A DNA stretch of 64,000 bases from Mucilaginibacter celer (GTDB lineage Bacteria; Bacteroidota; Bacteroidia; Sphingobacteriales; Sphingobacteriaceae), in NCBI RefSeq assembly GCF_003576455.2, contig NZ_CP032869.1:4774001-4838000 (forward strand), read 5' to 3'. A model generated the notes under the pieces. It ran no database searches. It was given only the letters and a program-made list of their open reading frames with translations, and was not told the DNA's origin. The translations under genes were made by a program, and so were the position numbers. Shown piece by piece: positions 1 to 8,302 of the stretch (position 1 is its first letter; every line of letters starts with the position of its first letter).

Positions 1-10
1 TCTTTGCAGA

Positions 11-937
11 ATGTTTAAAAAGCAACTAACGTTATTAGCCAGTGTTTTAGCTATCGTAATTATTACGCTTGGCAGTTGTAAAAGCAAATACGAAAAACTA
101 AGGGCAAGTAACGATTACGCCAAAAAATACCAGGAGGCTATTAAGTACTATAATAAAAAGGACTATAACAAAGCCTTAGGTTTGTTTGAGGTGCTTGTTG
201 AACGTTACCGCGGCCGTGAAGGTGCCGAGGATTTGTTTTACTACTACGCCTTTACTTATTACAAGCAAAAAGACTACACTTCGGCACGATACCACTTTAA
301 AACATTTGCTGATACTTACCCATCGAGCCCAAGGGCCGAGGAGTGCCGCTTTTTTTCGGCGTATTGCTACTATCTCGATTCACCTATTTTCTCGCTTGAT
401 CAGGATAACACTTTAAAGGCTATTGATGCTTTGCAGTTGTTTATTAACCTGTACCCTAAAAGCGACCGTGTTGCCGAGGCCAGCAAACTGATCCAAAACC
501 TGCGCGATAAGCTGGAAACCAAAGCCTATGCCAATGCCAAGCTTTATTTAACCATCAGCGATTATCAATCGGCAGTTATTGCTTTTAATAATGCCCTGCG
601 CGATTACCCGGATACCAAATACGGCGAGGAAATGGAATACCTTATTGTTAAAGCACAGTACGAGTATGCCTCACACAGCCTGGAAATTAAACAGGAAGAC
701 CGCTTTAACCAGGCTATAGCTTATGCCGACCAGTTTGCCGAAAAATATCCGAACAGCAAATACCTGCGCGAAACACAAGGTTACGTTAAAGATAGCCAGC
801 AGGGCATTAAACAAGCACAGCGCGTTATTGCCGAAGCCATGAATAATGGAAAGGTGGCAAAAAAACTGGCAAAAAAGGATACCGTTACAACAGCATCTCC
901 ATCTGAAAAAAATCAGCCGCAAAAAATACCATATTAA
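11..937 (+). CDS. bamD: Outer membrane assembly lipoprotein BamD
   Basis: The 308-aa product is a periplasm-facing lipoprotein of the BAM complex, which inserts beta-barrel proteins into the outer membrane. Residues 1-22 form a signal peptide ending in the lipobox LGSC, with C23 as the lipidated cysteine. The rest is a row of tetratricopeptide-like helical pairs; the segments YNKKDYNKALGLFE, YKQKDYTSARYHFK and LTISDYQSAVIAFN are clear TPR units, as in BamD/YfiO. The C-terminus is Lys-rich and low in complexity. The omega-subunit gene follows after 26 nt and coaBC after that, an order common in Bacteroidota. Bases 1-6 (TCTTTG) could be the end of a TAnnTTTG -7 box cut by the window edge. Confidence 0.92.
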   Translation: MFKKQLTLLASVLAIVIITLGSCKSKYEKLRASNDYAKKYQEAIKYYNKKDYNKALGLFEVLVERYRGREGAEDLFYYYAFTYYKQKDYTSARYHFKTFADTYPSSPRAEECRFFSAYCYYLDSPIFSLDQDNTLKAIDALQLFINLYPKSDRVAEASKLIQNLRDKLETKAYANAKLYLTISDYQSAVIAFNNALRDYPDTKYGEEMEYLIVKAQYEYASHSLEIKQEDRFNQAIAYADQFAEKYPNSKYLRETQGYVKDSQQGIKQAQRVIAEAMNNGKVAKKLAKKDTVTTASPSEKNQPQKIPY

Positions 938-963
938 TTAAAGATATAAGCATTAAATAAGAT

Positions 964-1296
964 ATGACAGCTAACAACAGTAATAAACCAGCACCTGCAA
1001 GCAGCACAGTAACCCGCGATTTACGCGAGCTGGATACTAAAACAGAGAACATCTATGAGTCGCTTGTGATCATGTCAAAAAGGGCGAACCAGATCTCGAA
1101 CAACATTAAAGAAGAGTTGCACCAGAAACTTTCTGAGTTTGCTTCATCAAATGATAACCTTGAAGAAGTGTTTGAAAACCGTGAGCAAATTGAGATTTCT
1201 AAATACTACGAAAAACTGCCTAAACCATCGTTGGTTGCAGTACAGGAGTTTTTAGATGGTAAGGTTTACTACCGCAACCCAACTAAAGAAGCGTAA
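964..1296 (+). CDS. rpoZ: RNA polymerase omega subunit (Rpb6/RpoZ-like)
   Basis: This 110-aa protein belongs to the divergent Bacteroidota omega/Rpb6 group, the small RNA polymerase subunit that helps fold the beta-prime subunit. The segment NIYESLVIMSKRANQISNNIKEEL at residues 29-52 is the family signature: a helix with a regularly spaced basic and hydrophobic pattern preceding the core contact. Its place between bamD and coaBC supports the call, since these three genes sit together in many Bacteroidota genomes. It is followed by a strong bidirectional terminator at 1341-1380, so bamD and this gene probably form one transcript. The family is short and divergent, hence slightly lower confidence than for its neighbours. 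Confidence 0.85.
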   Translation: MTANNSNKPAPASSTVTRDLRELDTKTENIYESLVIMSKRANQISNNIKEELHQKLSEFASSNDNLEEVFENREQIEISKYYEKLPKPSLVAVQEFLDGKVYYRNPTKEA

Positions 1297-1340
1297 CAAC
1301 CACCCGCTCCTCCGGACGGACGGACAGGAATTTATTTACT

Positions 1341-1380
1341 AAGTAACAAAAGACTCCCTTACGGGAGTTTTTTGTTACTT
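1341..1380. terminator. Bidirectional terminator after the omega gene
   Basis: An 18-nt arm beginning AAGTAACAAAAGACTCCC pairs with its complement across a TTAC loop, and the right arm contains six T in a row. It ends the bamD-rpoZ transcript and separates it from coaBC. Confidence 0.85.
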
Positions 1381-1381
1381 T

Positions 1382-1389
1382 TAACTTTG
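1382..1389 (+). promoter_or_regulatory. Candidate -7 box for coaBC
   Basis: TAACTTTG fits the Bacteroidota primary-sigma -7 consensus TAnnTTTG. It lies 32 nt before the coaBC start and directly after the preceding terminator. I see no clear -33 TTTG at the usual 19-21 nt spacing, because that interval is occupied by the hairpin. Confidence 0.5.
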
Positions 1390-1421
1390 TAATTATTGGC
1401 CCTTTAAGGCGATAAGAGCTT

Positions 1422-2624
1422 ATGCTTAAAGATAAAAACATTGTTTTAGGAGTTTGCGGAAGTATAGCGGCTTATAAGTCGGCTACGTTGGTTCGCTTGT
1501 TGGTTAAGGCTGGAGCCCGGGTAAAAGTGGTGATGACCACCGATGCTACCCATTTTATTACGCCGCTCACCCTTTCTACATTATCAAAAAACCCAACGCT
1601 GGTTGATTACTTTAAAGCTGATACCGGCGAGTGGAATAACCATGTTGAGCTTGGCCTTTGGGCCGATATGATGGTGATAGCTCCTGCCACTGCCAACACC
1701 CTGGGTAAAATGGCTAACGGGCTTTGCGATAACCTGCTTTCGGCGGTTTACCTATCTGCAAAATGCCCGGTGTATTTTGCACCGGCTATGGATCTGGATA
1801 TGTGGCTGCACCCGGCAACCCGGAGCAATGTGGCAAAACTGCAGTCGTACGGTAATGTAATGATTCCCCCAGGCAATGGCGAGCTGGCCAGTGGTTTGCA
1901 CGGTGAAGGCCGGATGGCTGAGCCGGAAGAAATTGTAGCTTTTTTGGAGGCTGAATCAAAAAAAAAACTTGCGTTAGCTGATAGGAAAATACTGGTAACT
2001 GCCGGGCCTACTTATGAGGCTATTGATCCGGTAAGGTTTATCGGCAACCACTCGTCGGGTAAAATGGGGTTTGCTATCGCGGATGAACTGGCGTTGATGG
2101 GTGCTGATGTTACGCTGGTTACCGGGCCTACGGCTCAGGTGAGCAGGCAAAAATCGGTAAAGCGGATTGATGTTACTTCGGCAGCGCAGATGCTGGATGC
2201 CTGTTTGGCTGTTTACCCCGATGTACAGGCTGCTATTATGAGTGCTGCTGTGGCCGATTATACGCCTGTTGAAGTAGCCGGGCAGAAAATAAAAAAGCAG
2301 GACGGCGGCCTGAATATCGAACTAAAAAAAACTACTGATATTTTAAAAACCCTTGGCGAACAAAAACGTACAGGCCAGGTATTGGTTGGCTTTGCGCTTG
2401 AAACCAATGATGAAGAAATGAACGCAATAAGCAAGCTGCAAAAGAAAAATCTTGATTTTATTGTGTTAAATTCGCTTAATGATGAGGGGGCGGGTTTTAA
2501 GGGCGATACCAATAAAATAACCATTATTGACAGCGCACTTAATAAAACCGGTTTTGATTTGAAAAGTAAGGAAGCCGTAGCCCGCGATATTTGTAACAAA
2601 GTTGCCCAATTGATAAACGGATGA
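1422..2624 (+). CDS. coaBC: Bifunctional CoaBC, phosphopantothenoylcysteine synthetase/decarboxylase
   Basis: This 400-aa enzyme makes two cytosolic steps of coenzyme A synthesis: ligation of cysteine to 4'-phosphopantothenate (CoaB) and decarboxylation of the product (CoaC). The N-terminal flavoprotein half (about 1-180) has GVCGSIAAYKS at residues 10-20 and the PAMDLDMW segment, equivalent to the substrate-binding PAMN clamp. The C-terminal half starts near residue 190 with TAGPTYEAIDPVRFI and has NHSSGKMG and AAVADYTP, both typical CoaB motifs. Length is normal for the fusion. Its stop overlaps the next start by 4 nt (ATGA), so translation of the PorD-like gene is probably coupled to it. 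Confidence 0.96.
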   Translation: MLKDKNIVLGVCGSIAAYKSATLVRLLVKAGARVKVVMTTDATHFITPLTLSTLSKNPTLVDYFKADTGEWNNHVELGLWADMMVIAPATANTLGKMANGLCDNLLSAVYLSAKCPVYFAPAMDLDMWLHPATRSNVAKLQSYGNVMIPPGNGELASGLHGEGRMAEPEEIVAFLEAESKKKLALADRKILVTAGPTYEAIDPVRFIGNHSSGKMGFAIADELALMGADVTLVTGPTAQVSRQKSVKRIDVTSAAQMLDACLAVYPDVQAAIMSAAVADYTPVEVAGQKIKKQDGGLNIELKKTTDILKTLGEQKRTGQVLVGFALETNDEEMNAISKLQKKNLDFIVLNSLNDEGAGFKGDTNKITIIDSALNKTGFDLKSKEAVARDICNKVAQLING

Positions 2625-3514
2625 AAAAACTATTACTGTACGCCGCGCTGATGTGCTTTTGCCTTAAAGGGCTTGCCCAGGATTTGAATGCACGCGTACA
2701 GGTGCTTTCGCCAAAAATACAGGTGGCCAACAAGCGTGTTTTCCAAACGCTGGAAACCGCCATGAAAGATTTTTTGAACGGCCGCAAATGGAGCGCCGAT
2801 CAGATTTTACCCCAGGAACGGATTGATTGCAATTTTGTACTAAATGTTACCAACTGGGATGGCAGCGGCAATTTTACCGGCGAGCTGCAGGTACAATCGT
2901 CCCGACCGGTGTTTGGCTCATCCTACACATCAACCCTGCTAAACATTAATGATAAGGATATCAGCTTTACCTACACCGAAGGGCAAACTATTGATTATAC
3001 CGACCAGAGTTTTCAGAGTAACCTGAGCTCCATCATGGCTTTTTATGCCAATATTATTGTGGGGCTGGATTATGATACTTTTTCGAAATTTGGCGGCACG
3101 CCTTATTTTTTAGCAGCACAAACCATAGTTACCAACGCCCAAACATCATCATACGGCGGTTGGAAAGCTTTTGATGGTAATGTGAGCCGCTATTGGCTAT
3201 CTGAAAATCTGAACAATAAGCTATACAATCCGCTTAGGACTTTTTTGTATGATTATCATCGCAACGGCCTCGACCTGATGGCTGATAATGTAACCAAAGG
3301 CCGCAAAGCTATCGATGCGTTGTTGCCGCTGTTACAGCAGATAGACAGGCAACGAGTAGGCTCGATGCTGCCATTGGTGTTTTATACTGCGAAAAGCGAT
3401 GAACTGGTTTCTATTTACAGTAAAGCTGATAACCAGCAGCGCTTAACGGCCATGAATTTGTTTTTGCAATTAGATCCGGCTAATGGTAATAAGTATCAGA
3501 ATTTGCAGAAATAG
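2621..3514 (+). CDS. porD: DUF4835 family secreted protein, PorD-like
   Basis: A 297-aa exported protein with a signal peptide at residues 1-20 ending GLAQ. The body matches the DUF4835 family, which includes PorD, a protein linked to type IX secretion and gliding in Bacteroidota; segments ECNFVLN-like (IDCNFVLNVT), VQSSRPVFGSSY and FYANIIVGLDYDTFS are characteristic. The WKAFDG and YWLSENLNN stretches also fit. It overlaps coaBC by 4 nt, and coaBC-porD is a conserved pair in the phylum. The type IX role is known from other species; here it is an inference, as no other por/gld genes are visible. The symbol is assigned by family and context. Confidence 0.82.
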   Translation: MKKLLLYAALMCFCLKGLAQDLNARVQVLSPKIQVANKRVFQTLETAMKDFLNGRKWSADQILPQERIDCNFVLNVTNWDGSGNFTGELQVQSSRPVFGSSYTSTLLNINDKDISFTYTEGQTIDYTDQSFQSNLSSIMAFYANIIVGLDYDTFSKFGGTPYFLAAQTIVTNAQTSSYGGWKAFDGNVSRYWLSENLNNKLYNPLRTFLYDYHRNGLDLMADNVTKGRKAIDALLPLLQQIDRQRVGSMLPLVFYTAKSDELVSIYSKADNQQRLTAMNLFLQLDPANGNKYQNLQK

Positions 3515-3560
3515 CCGGCAATTAATTGTTATTTAAAAAACCTTCTTACACCTTATCATC

Positions 3561-3959
3561 ATGACAATACGCATGACACCATTAAAAACGGTGCTGCTTT
3601 TTATACCATTTATTGTAACAGCTATTATTGGCCGCATCCAAAATCCGGGGTTACAATCATTTTTGGATAGTTATAATATTTTTAATCACCTGGCTACTCT
3701 TAACGTGTTGCTAATTACCGCGTTCCAAGCCTATTTTTTTATCCGCTTTAATGTGGTAGCTGTTAAAAGATTTACCTTTTTCATAATAAACGGCTTGCTT
3801 CCTGTTATTTATTCAGGGTATCAGTTTATTCAGGGCATTTTTTCAACCCTTAACAGGCCTCATTTTCTCAAATTGGGTAAACCTGAAGGTCCGATGCCCA
3901 TTGTAGCTCTCGGCCTTTATGATATGCTAATGGTGTTCCTTTTAGTCTATTCTCTGTAA
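3561..3959 (+). CDS. Small multi-pass membrane protein, unknown function
   Basis: I do not recognise this 132-aa protein. It has about four hydrophobic segments, near residues 8-24, 44-61, 70-90 and 111-130, joined by short loops, so it is probably an integral inner-membrane protein with little soluble mass. A second in-frame Met at residue 5 could also be the start. It lies 46 nt after porD and ends 27 nt before a tiny GTG-started membrane protein; the two may be co-expressed. No catalytic motif is visible. The DoxX-like or DUF4383-like helical folds are possible but not supported by any motif I can point to. Confidence 0.6.
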   Translation: MTIRMTPLKTVLLFIPFIVTAIIGRIQNPGLQSFLDSYNIFNHLATLNVLLITAFQAYFFIRFNVVAVKRFTFFIINGLLPVIYSGYQFIQGIFSTLNRPHFLKLGKPEGPMPIVALGLYDMLMVFLLVYSL

Positions 3960-3986
3960 ACGTTCTTTTACTTAAATAACAAATAC

Positions 3987-4154
3987 GTGTCTACGCAAAT
4001 AATCAAAAAGGTTAAAGAGCCGGCAGACCAGGCTGCATTAACTGATGAGTTTTTAAATCCGATGAGATTAATTGTAAAAGCGTCGTGGATTGCTATTGTG
4101 ATATTGTTCGCCTTTACTTTTATCAACGATATCATAGCTATACTAAAACGTTAA
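3987..4154 (+). CDS. Predicted 55-aa single-pass membrane protein (GTG start)
   Basis: The reading frame runs from GTG at 3987 to TAA at 4152-4154 and gives 55 residues: a polar, charged N-terminal half (STQIIKKVKEPADQ), then one hydrophobic segment at about residues 34-50 (VKASWIAIVILFAF), then a short tail ending ILKR. Codon use looks like the neighbours, and no other frame is open here. Its stop codon overlaps the stop of the convergent glycosyltransferase by 3 bases in the palindrome TTAA. I do not recognise a family. It was found by reading the frame, since no ATG lies upstream in frame; it could be a spurious frame. Confidence 0.5.
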   Translation: MSTQIIKKVKEPADQAALTDEFLNPMRLIVKASWIAIVILFAFTFINDIIAILKR

Positions 4155-5824
4155 TTATTCACTAATCTGATCAGGTAAAAATGATCTAAAGTACCGGGTC
4201 TCTTCCGTTTGATGATAAACGGCAGGCTGAGGTTCTCTTTCGGATAATCTTCAAATGCTTTGATGGTGGTATAAGCTATCCCTTTTTCTTTTAAGCCTGC
4301 TACTGTCTTTTCATCGGCAACAATTATTTGCTTTTTCAGTGAATCCGTTTTCAGGATGTAATCTATATCAGTATACGTGACTGCTCCCTTATAATAAAAA
4401 TCAAAAGTGTTGGATAATACTGCCGCGCTAACTTTTTGGTTGGGATAGTTTTGGTTGAGGTATTCGGCTGCGGAGATATCGCCCCGGTAGCTAACGATTA
4501 CCGGATAGGCTACGGTAATCAAATACGCGTTTACAAAAATGGCTACTGCGCATGTGAACAGAAATAACGGCTGCCAGCTTGTTTCTTTTTGTTTTACGAT
4601 ATAAACAGTCAATATTATCAAAACCGCTAACAAAACAATAAAAACGGGCCAGTAGCCGGGCGCGAAAATGAAATTTAGCGCGACAACCGCTGTAACAAGT
4701 AAACCGCTGAGTATATATTGTGTAACCTTGAAAAAGGTAAACTCGCCACCTGCTTTTAATGATACTATGAATACAGCCGTGATGATAGCAAAAAACGGAA
4801 ACAGGATATTGGTATAAAACGGCAGCTGAAATTTGGATGCCGAAAAGATGAGCAGCATTAACACTCCGCCAGATATGCATAAATACTCGGGCTGGGCGAT
4901 GCCCTTTACCATTTTCCGGATGGTGGTATAAAGTGCATAAAACAGGATGATTGCCCAGGGTGCAAAAGCCCAAAGCAGGGTATGTACAAAAAACAGCTTA
5001 TCGCCATGGGTATTCTGGATGTAACCGTTATTATTAAAGCGCCCAAACTGGCTATCCCACAAAAACCAGTGGATGCCCGAAATACCTTTGCGGCCAAACA
5101 CCACTTTTTCGGGGTGAAGATCGAACTGGGTATAAACCGAATAGAGTTCGGGGGTGATAAATACGATCACCAAAACAAAAGATAACAGCCATTTCCAATG
5201 GAACAGGCCTTTGATGTTTTTTTTGAAAAGGTAGTCGCCAATGATGGATGCGCCAATGGGGATAAGCAGGTAGATGCCTTTGGTCATCACCGCGCAGGCT
5301 GTAAATAACGAGGCTAAAAGGATATCAACAAAACGGGGATTTTCCTTTACCTTATAATAATGGTAAACGGCACCCATCAGCAGGCCCATAATATAAGGTT
5401 CGGCACGTACATCCGTGTTCGACATTACGGCATGCTGGACAGTAAGCAATATCAGGATAGCTACAATAGCTGTTTCATCACCATAAAACTTTTTGGCTAA
5501 TTTATAGGTGTATACCACCGCCATGAAAAAGAACAGCAGCGCCGGCAATTTATAAGCAATAGTGTTTACACCGAATATTTTAAAACTGACGGCAATAACC
5601 CAGAATGGAAAATGCGGTTTATCCAACCAATCAGCGCCGTGGTACAGTAAATCGGTAAAGTTGTTGCTTTGGGCCATGGTACGGGCCAGGGCCGAATACA
5701 GCGCCGGATCATCAGTAAAAAATTTGATGCCGATACCTGCTATATTAACTGCGATGGCTAACAGCAATACAATTAAATATGGCCGTTTTTGTGCTGAGAA
5801 AATTGAAACCGATGAATTATCCAC
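4151..5824 (-). CDS. GT39-type membrane glycosyltransferase (ArnT/PMT-like)
   Basis: A 557-aa polytopic protein of the GT-C fold that transfers sugars from polyprenyl-phosphate donors. Near the N-terminus are the acidic loop motif DDPALYSALAR (about residues 37-47) and the WLDKPHFPFW segment, the DKPP-like second motif of ArnT/PMT enzymes. About eleven hydrophobic helices follow, then a roughly 130-residue periplasmic C-terminal domain. The start is GTG at 5824: an in-frame stop lies just upstream and the next Met is inside the first loop. It lies 31 nt downstream of a GT4 gene on the same strand, which suggests a shared surface-polysaccharide or lipid modification role. The sugar and acceptor cannot be told. 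Confidence 0.85.
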   Translation of the reverse strand: MDNSSVSIFSAQKRPYLIVLLLAIAVNIAGIGIKFFTDDPALYSALARTMAQSNNFTDLLYHGADWLDKPHFPFWVIAVSFKIFGVNTIAYKLPALLFFFMAVVYTYKLAKKFYGDETAIVAILILLTVQHAVMSNTDVRAEPYIMGLLMGAVYHYYKVKENPRFVDILLASLFTACAVMTKGIYLLIPIGASIIGDYLFKKNIKGLFHWKWLLSFVLVIVFITPELYSVYTQFDLHPEKVVFGRKGISGIHWFLWDSQFGRFNNNGYIQNTHGDKLFFVHTLLWAFAPWAIILFYALYTTIRKMVKGIAQPEYLCISGGVLMLLIFSASKFQLPFYTNILFPFFAIITAVFIVSLKAGGEFTFFKVTQYILSGLLVTAVVALNFIFAPGYWPVFIVLLAVLIILTVYIVKQKETSWQPLFLFTCAVAIFVNAYLITVAYPVIVSYRGDISAAEYLNQNYPNQKVSAAVLSNTFDFYYKGAVTYTDIDYILKTDSLKKQIIVADEKTVAGLKEKGIAYTTIKAFEDYPKENLSLPFIIKRKRPGTLDHFYLIRLVNN

Positions 5825-5840
5825 TAAAAGTAATTATGCC

Positions 5841-5848
5841 CAAAAATA
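5841..5848 (-). promoter_or_regulatory. Candidate -7 box for the GT39 gene
   Basis: On the minus strand this reads TATTTTTG, a match to TAnnTTTG, 16 nt before the GTG start at 5824. No convincing -33 element is seen, and the gap to the upstream GT4 gene is short, so read-through is an alternative. Confidence 0.35.
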
Positions 5849-5855
5849 GCTGAAA

Positions 5856-6836
5856 TTAATTATTCCATGGCAGGTATTTTGGCTGGGCAGTGTCAATGAG
5901 AGCCGGCTTAACCGGGTTTAAGTTTTCGCCGTTCAATACTTTTTGATACAGTGCAATGTATGCTGTTGTCATTTGTTTGATGTTGAAATTATCGGCGGCG
6001 TATTGATGGCAATATTGTTTGTTAAATGATGCTTCATTTTTCAGGGCATCAGCCAGTTCTGATTTGCTTGCAGATAAAAAGCCGGCCTCTACAGTAACCA
6101 ACTCGGGCAATGAGCCATAAGGCGTACCAAAAACCGGGCAGCCGAAATACAGGCTTTCAATAATGGCTATCCCGAAAGGCTCATGCCATAATACCGGAAA
6201 CAGTAAAGCCTTTGAGCTATTCATTACTATCGACTTTGCCTCATCGCCCACCATACCTTTAAACCTTACATTTAAATTAGGTGTAAAACGCAAGCCCATT
6301 TTAAGGTTAAGCCTTGTGCCGCCAAGTACAACCAGTTTGTTGCCGCTGGCTGTAGCTACATCAATAGCACCTTTTACATTTTTAACGCGCCAGGCAGCCT
6401 TGGCTAAAAAGTGGGTGTGGGTACGTTTTTTATTAAGATCGGGTTTGGGATAATCGGCCGTATCAATGGCATTATGTACAAACACCTGCGCACCATGCCG
6501 CTGCGCATGATTGGAAGATACAAAAACCGAGTTAACATCCAATTGGGCAACACCCGGGTTATTGTGTACGGTGATGATATAAGGCTTTTTAGTAAAATCT
6601 TGTACCTGGAATTGGAAATGAACCACATCGATATCATCGGGCACCTGCTGGTTTAAATCTTTATTGGGATCATAGATCAGCACTTTAGCAAACGGGCAAC
6701 TTGATCCCTCCCCTACCAGGTAAGTGATTTGATGACCAAGCCTGTTTAACTCACGACCGAGCCACCAGATGATGCGTTCGGTACCGCCATATTTGGTGGC
6801 GGGGATTTGGGTGTTGTTTACGATGAGGATGTTCAT
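5856..6836 (-). CDS. Glycosyltransferase family 4 protein
   Basis: A 326-aa GT-B fold enzyme. The N-terminal domain opens with MNILIVNN and the GGTERIIWWLGREL stretch (residues 18-31), the usual glycine-rich start of GT4 enzymes. The C-terminal donor-binding domain has HEPFGIAIIESLYFGCPVFG (near 215-235), the EX7E signature of retaining GT4 transferases, and GSLPELV, which follows it in most members. No membrane segment is seen, so it is cytosolic or peripheral. It precedes a GT39 gene on the same strand. The substrate is unknown. The ATG is supported by the start being immediately followed by the first beta strand. Confidence 0.9.
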   Translation of the reverse strand: MNILIVNNTQIPATKYGGTERIIWWLGRELNRLGHQITYLVGEGSSCPFAKVLIYDPNKDLNQQVPDDIDVVHFQFQVQDFTKKPYIITVHNNPGVAQLDVNSVFVSSNHAQRHGAQVFVHNAIDTADYPKPDLNKKRTHTHFLAKAAWRVKNVKGAIDVATASGNKLVVLGGTRLNLKMGLRFTPNLNVRFKGMVGDEAKSIVMNSSKALLFPVLWHEPFGIAIIESLYFGCPVFGTPYGSLPELVTVEAGFLSASKSELADALKNEASFNKQYCHQYAADNFNIKQMTTAYIALYQKVLNGENLNPVKPALIDTAQPKYLPWNN

Positions 6837-6844
6837 AGACGAGG

Positions 6845-6852
6845 CAAAGGTA
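6845..6852 (-). promoter_or_regulatory. Candidate -7 box for the GT4 gene, near-leaderless
   Basis: The minus strand reads TACCTTTG, matching TAnnTTTG, only 8 nt before the ATG at 6836. A start site a few bases downstream would give an almost leaderless mRNA. Confidence 0.4.
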
Positions 6853-6888
6853 ATATTGAAAAATGCTAAGAGCTAAACATTATTATCA

Positions 6889-6916
6889 TTGATAAAAAGA
6901 AGAGTTCCTATATTTG
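6889..6916 (+). promoter_or_regulatory. Candidate promoter of the TIR-like gene
   Basis: TTG at 6889-6891 and TATATTTG at 6909-6916 resemble the -33 and -7 elements, with a 17-nt spacer that is slightly short. The -7 box ends 26 nt before the ATG at 6943. Confidence 0.45.
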
Positions 6917-6942
6917 AGTTGCTAATCTAAACCCTAATTGAC

Positions 6943-7827
6943 ATGGATATAAAAAATTTCGCAGTAATCAAAGGGAATGTTATTACACAACATGGGCTAA
7001 TTACTTATAAAGCGGGTAATTCCGGGGATGCCTGGGCGACAGTCAGAAGTAATATCTCTTTCAATAATGGAACAATTGAATTTGCGGCAAATATTAAATC
7101 CCATAACACCGGTATAAACTTAGCAATGAATTCTTTCGGTAATCAAAAGGTAAGAATAGGATGCAGTCGTACCACCAGTAAATTTAGTATACGGATTGAA
7201 GATGAAGTATGGAGATCTTTGAGTAAAGCCGGAAGCTTAAATAATTACGAGTTTAATAAAGATATTTTCTTCAAAATTCATATTGAAGGCTCGCTAATAA
7301 AATTGTTTATTAACGATATCTTTTTTTGTGAAGCCAATTTATCCACCAAAGAATCGCCGATTGAATTCTCGCTTATCAGTGATGCCGATTTTACTCTGCA
7401 TAATATTAAACTAACAACCTCTACTCCTAAATTATTTGTGGTTATGCAATTCTCGAGTGAATACAACGAATTATACAATGAGGTAATTAAACCCGTATCC
7501 GAAAAATTAAGATTCGATTGCATTCGTGGCGATGAGTTTTATGCAGGAACACCAATCCTCTTGGATATTACTAAATCTATCAAAGAAGCAACAGCTATCA
7601 TTGCAGAAATTACCCCTGACAATCCAAATGTATTTTATGAAATCGGATATTCTCATGCAATCGAGAAACCAACCATATTGCTTTGCGATAAAAGACGGGC
7701 AAATTTACCGTTTGATTTATCGAGCTTCAGAACTCTTTATTATGAAAATACTATCGCGGGTAAAAAGAAAATAGAAATCAACCTAACAAAGTATTTAGAG
7801 AATATTAAATCTTCCTCTAACTCCTAA
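6943..7827 (+). CDS. Two-domain protein: lectin-like fold plus TIR/deoxyribosyltransferase-like domain
   Basis: This 294-aa protein has no signal peptide. Residues 1-160 look like an all-beta concanavalin-type sandwich (NGTIEFAANIKSH, FFKIHIEGSLIKLFIND, FTLHNIKL), as in LamG/DUF1080 domains. Residues 163-290 form an alternating alpha/beta domain: FVVMQFSSEYNELY, GDEFYAGTPILLDITKSI, AIIAEITPDNPNVFYEIGY, ILLCDKRR, LPFDLSSFRTLYY. The NPNVFYEIG block with E233 is shared by nucleoside 2-deoxyribosyltransferase-like and bacterial TIR-like proteins, in which the glutamate attacks the N-glycosidic bond. Related domains are often effectors in anti-phage systems; a defence role here is inference. It stands alone between unrelated genes, convergent and overlapping crtZ by 11 nt. 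Its DNA looks more AT-rich than its flanks. Confidence 0.75.
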   Translation: MDIKNFAVIKGNVITQHGLITYKAGNSGDAWATVRSNISFNNGTIEFAANIKSHNTGINLAMNSFGNQKVRIGCSRTTSKFSIRIEDEVWRSLSKAGSLNNYEFNKDIFFKIHIEGSLIKLFINDIFFCEANLSTKESPIEFSLISDADFTLHNIKLTTSTPKLFVVMQFSSEYNELYNEVIKPVSEKLRFDCIRGDEFYAGTPILLDITKSIKEATAIIAEITPDNPNVFYEIGYSHAIEKPTILLCDKRRANLPFDLSSFRTLYYENTIAGKKKIEINLTKYLENIKSSSNS

Positions 7828-8257
7828 ACCACTTCCTACTCGCCACCAACAGCCCAAACTCTTCCGAAGGATATTTCTCGGTTGATTTATGGTGCATTTT
7901 ATGCGCCCTGCGGATACCGGCTAAATATGCATTACTGCTTTTAAAGGCTTTAAAGCGGTTATGGATAAACCAATCGTGAAAAATAAAGTAGATAATGCCA
8001 TAAATACTGATACCGGTACCAATCCAAAACCGGTAATCAAAACTTAAATGGCCTATCCACATCAGCCATAAAGCAAAAGCGGCGAAACCTATACTGAATA
8101 AATCATTCAACTCGAACCAACCATGCCTTTGTTGGTGGTGGGTTTTGTGGATAAACCACAAGGGCCCATGGAACAGGTATTTGTGCATAGCCCACGAAAT
8201 AAGTTCCATACCAGCTATGGTTGATATTAATATCCCTATGTTTATCAGTAACTGCAT
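7817..8257 (-). CDS. crtZ: Beta-carotene 3-hydroxylase CrtZ-like (fatty acid hydroxylase superfamily)
   Basis: A 146-aa di-iron membrane oxygenase expected to hydroxylate beta-ionone rings, giving zeaxanthin-type carotenoids. All four histidine clusters are present: HKYLFH (H25-H30), HKTHH (H37-H41), HDWFIH and HKMHH, in the HX4H, HX2HH, HX4H, HX2HH order of CrtZ. Hydrophobic helices separate them. The frame is open upstream to 8335, but I chose the ATG at 8257 because it puts the first helix at the length seen in CrtZ proteins and because a hairpin at 8271-8302 lies between. No other carotenoid gene is in the window. The 3' end overlaps the convergent TIR-like gene by 11 nt. Confidence 0.85.
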   Translation of the reverse strand: MQLLINIGILISTIAGMELISWAMHKYLFHGPLWFIHKTHHQQRHGWFELNDLFSIGFAAFALWLMWIGHLSFDYRFWIGTGISIYGIIYFIFHDWFIHNRFKAFKSSNAYLAGIRRAHKMHHKSTEKYPSEEFGLLVASRKWFRS

Positions 8258-8270
8258 CAACGTATAAAAC

Positions 8271-8302
8271 AAAAGCAGGAACATAAAGTTGTCCCTGCTT
8301 TT
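8271..8302 (-). terminator. Hairpin between lpd and crtZ
   Basis: AAAAGCAGG pairs with CCTGCTTTT across a 14-nt loop, and the minus-strand copy ends in four T. It fits a weak terminator for the lpd transcript just before the chosen crtZ start; the symmetric A and T runs would also work on the plus strand. Confidence 0.55.

Noticed and set aside
6943..7827. Thoeris-type defence pair
   Set aside because: No ThsA-like SIR2/SLOG gene is adjacent; both neighbours are unrelated housekeeping-type genes.
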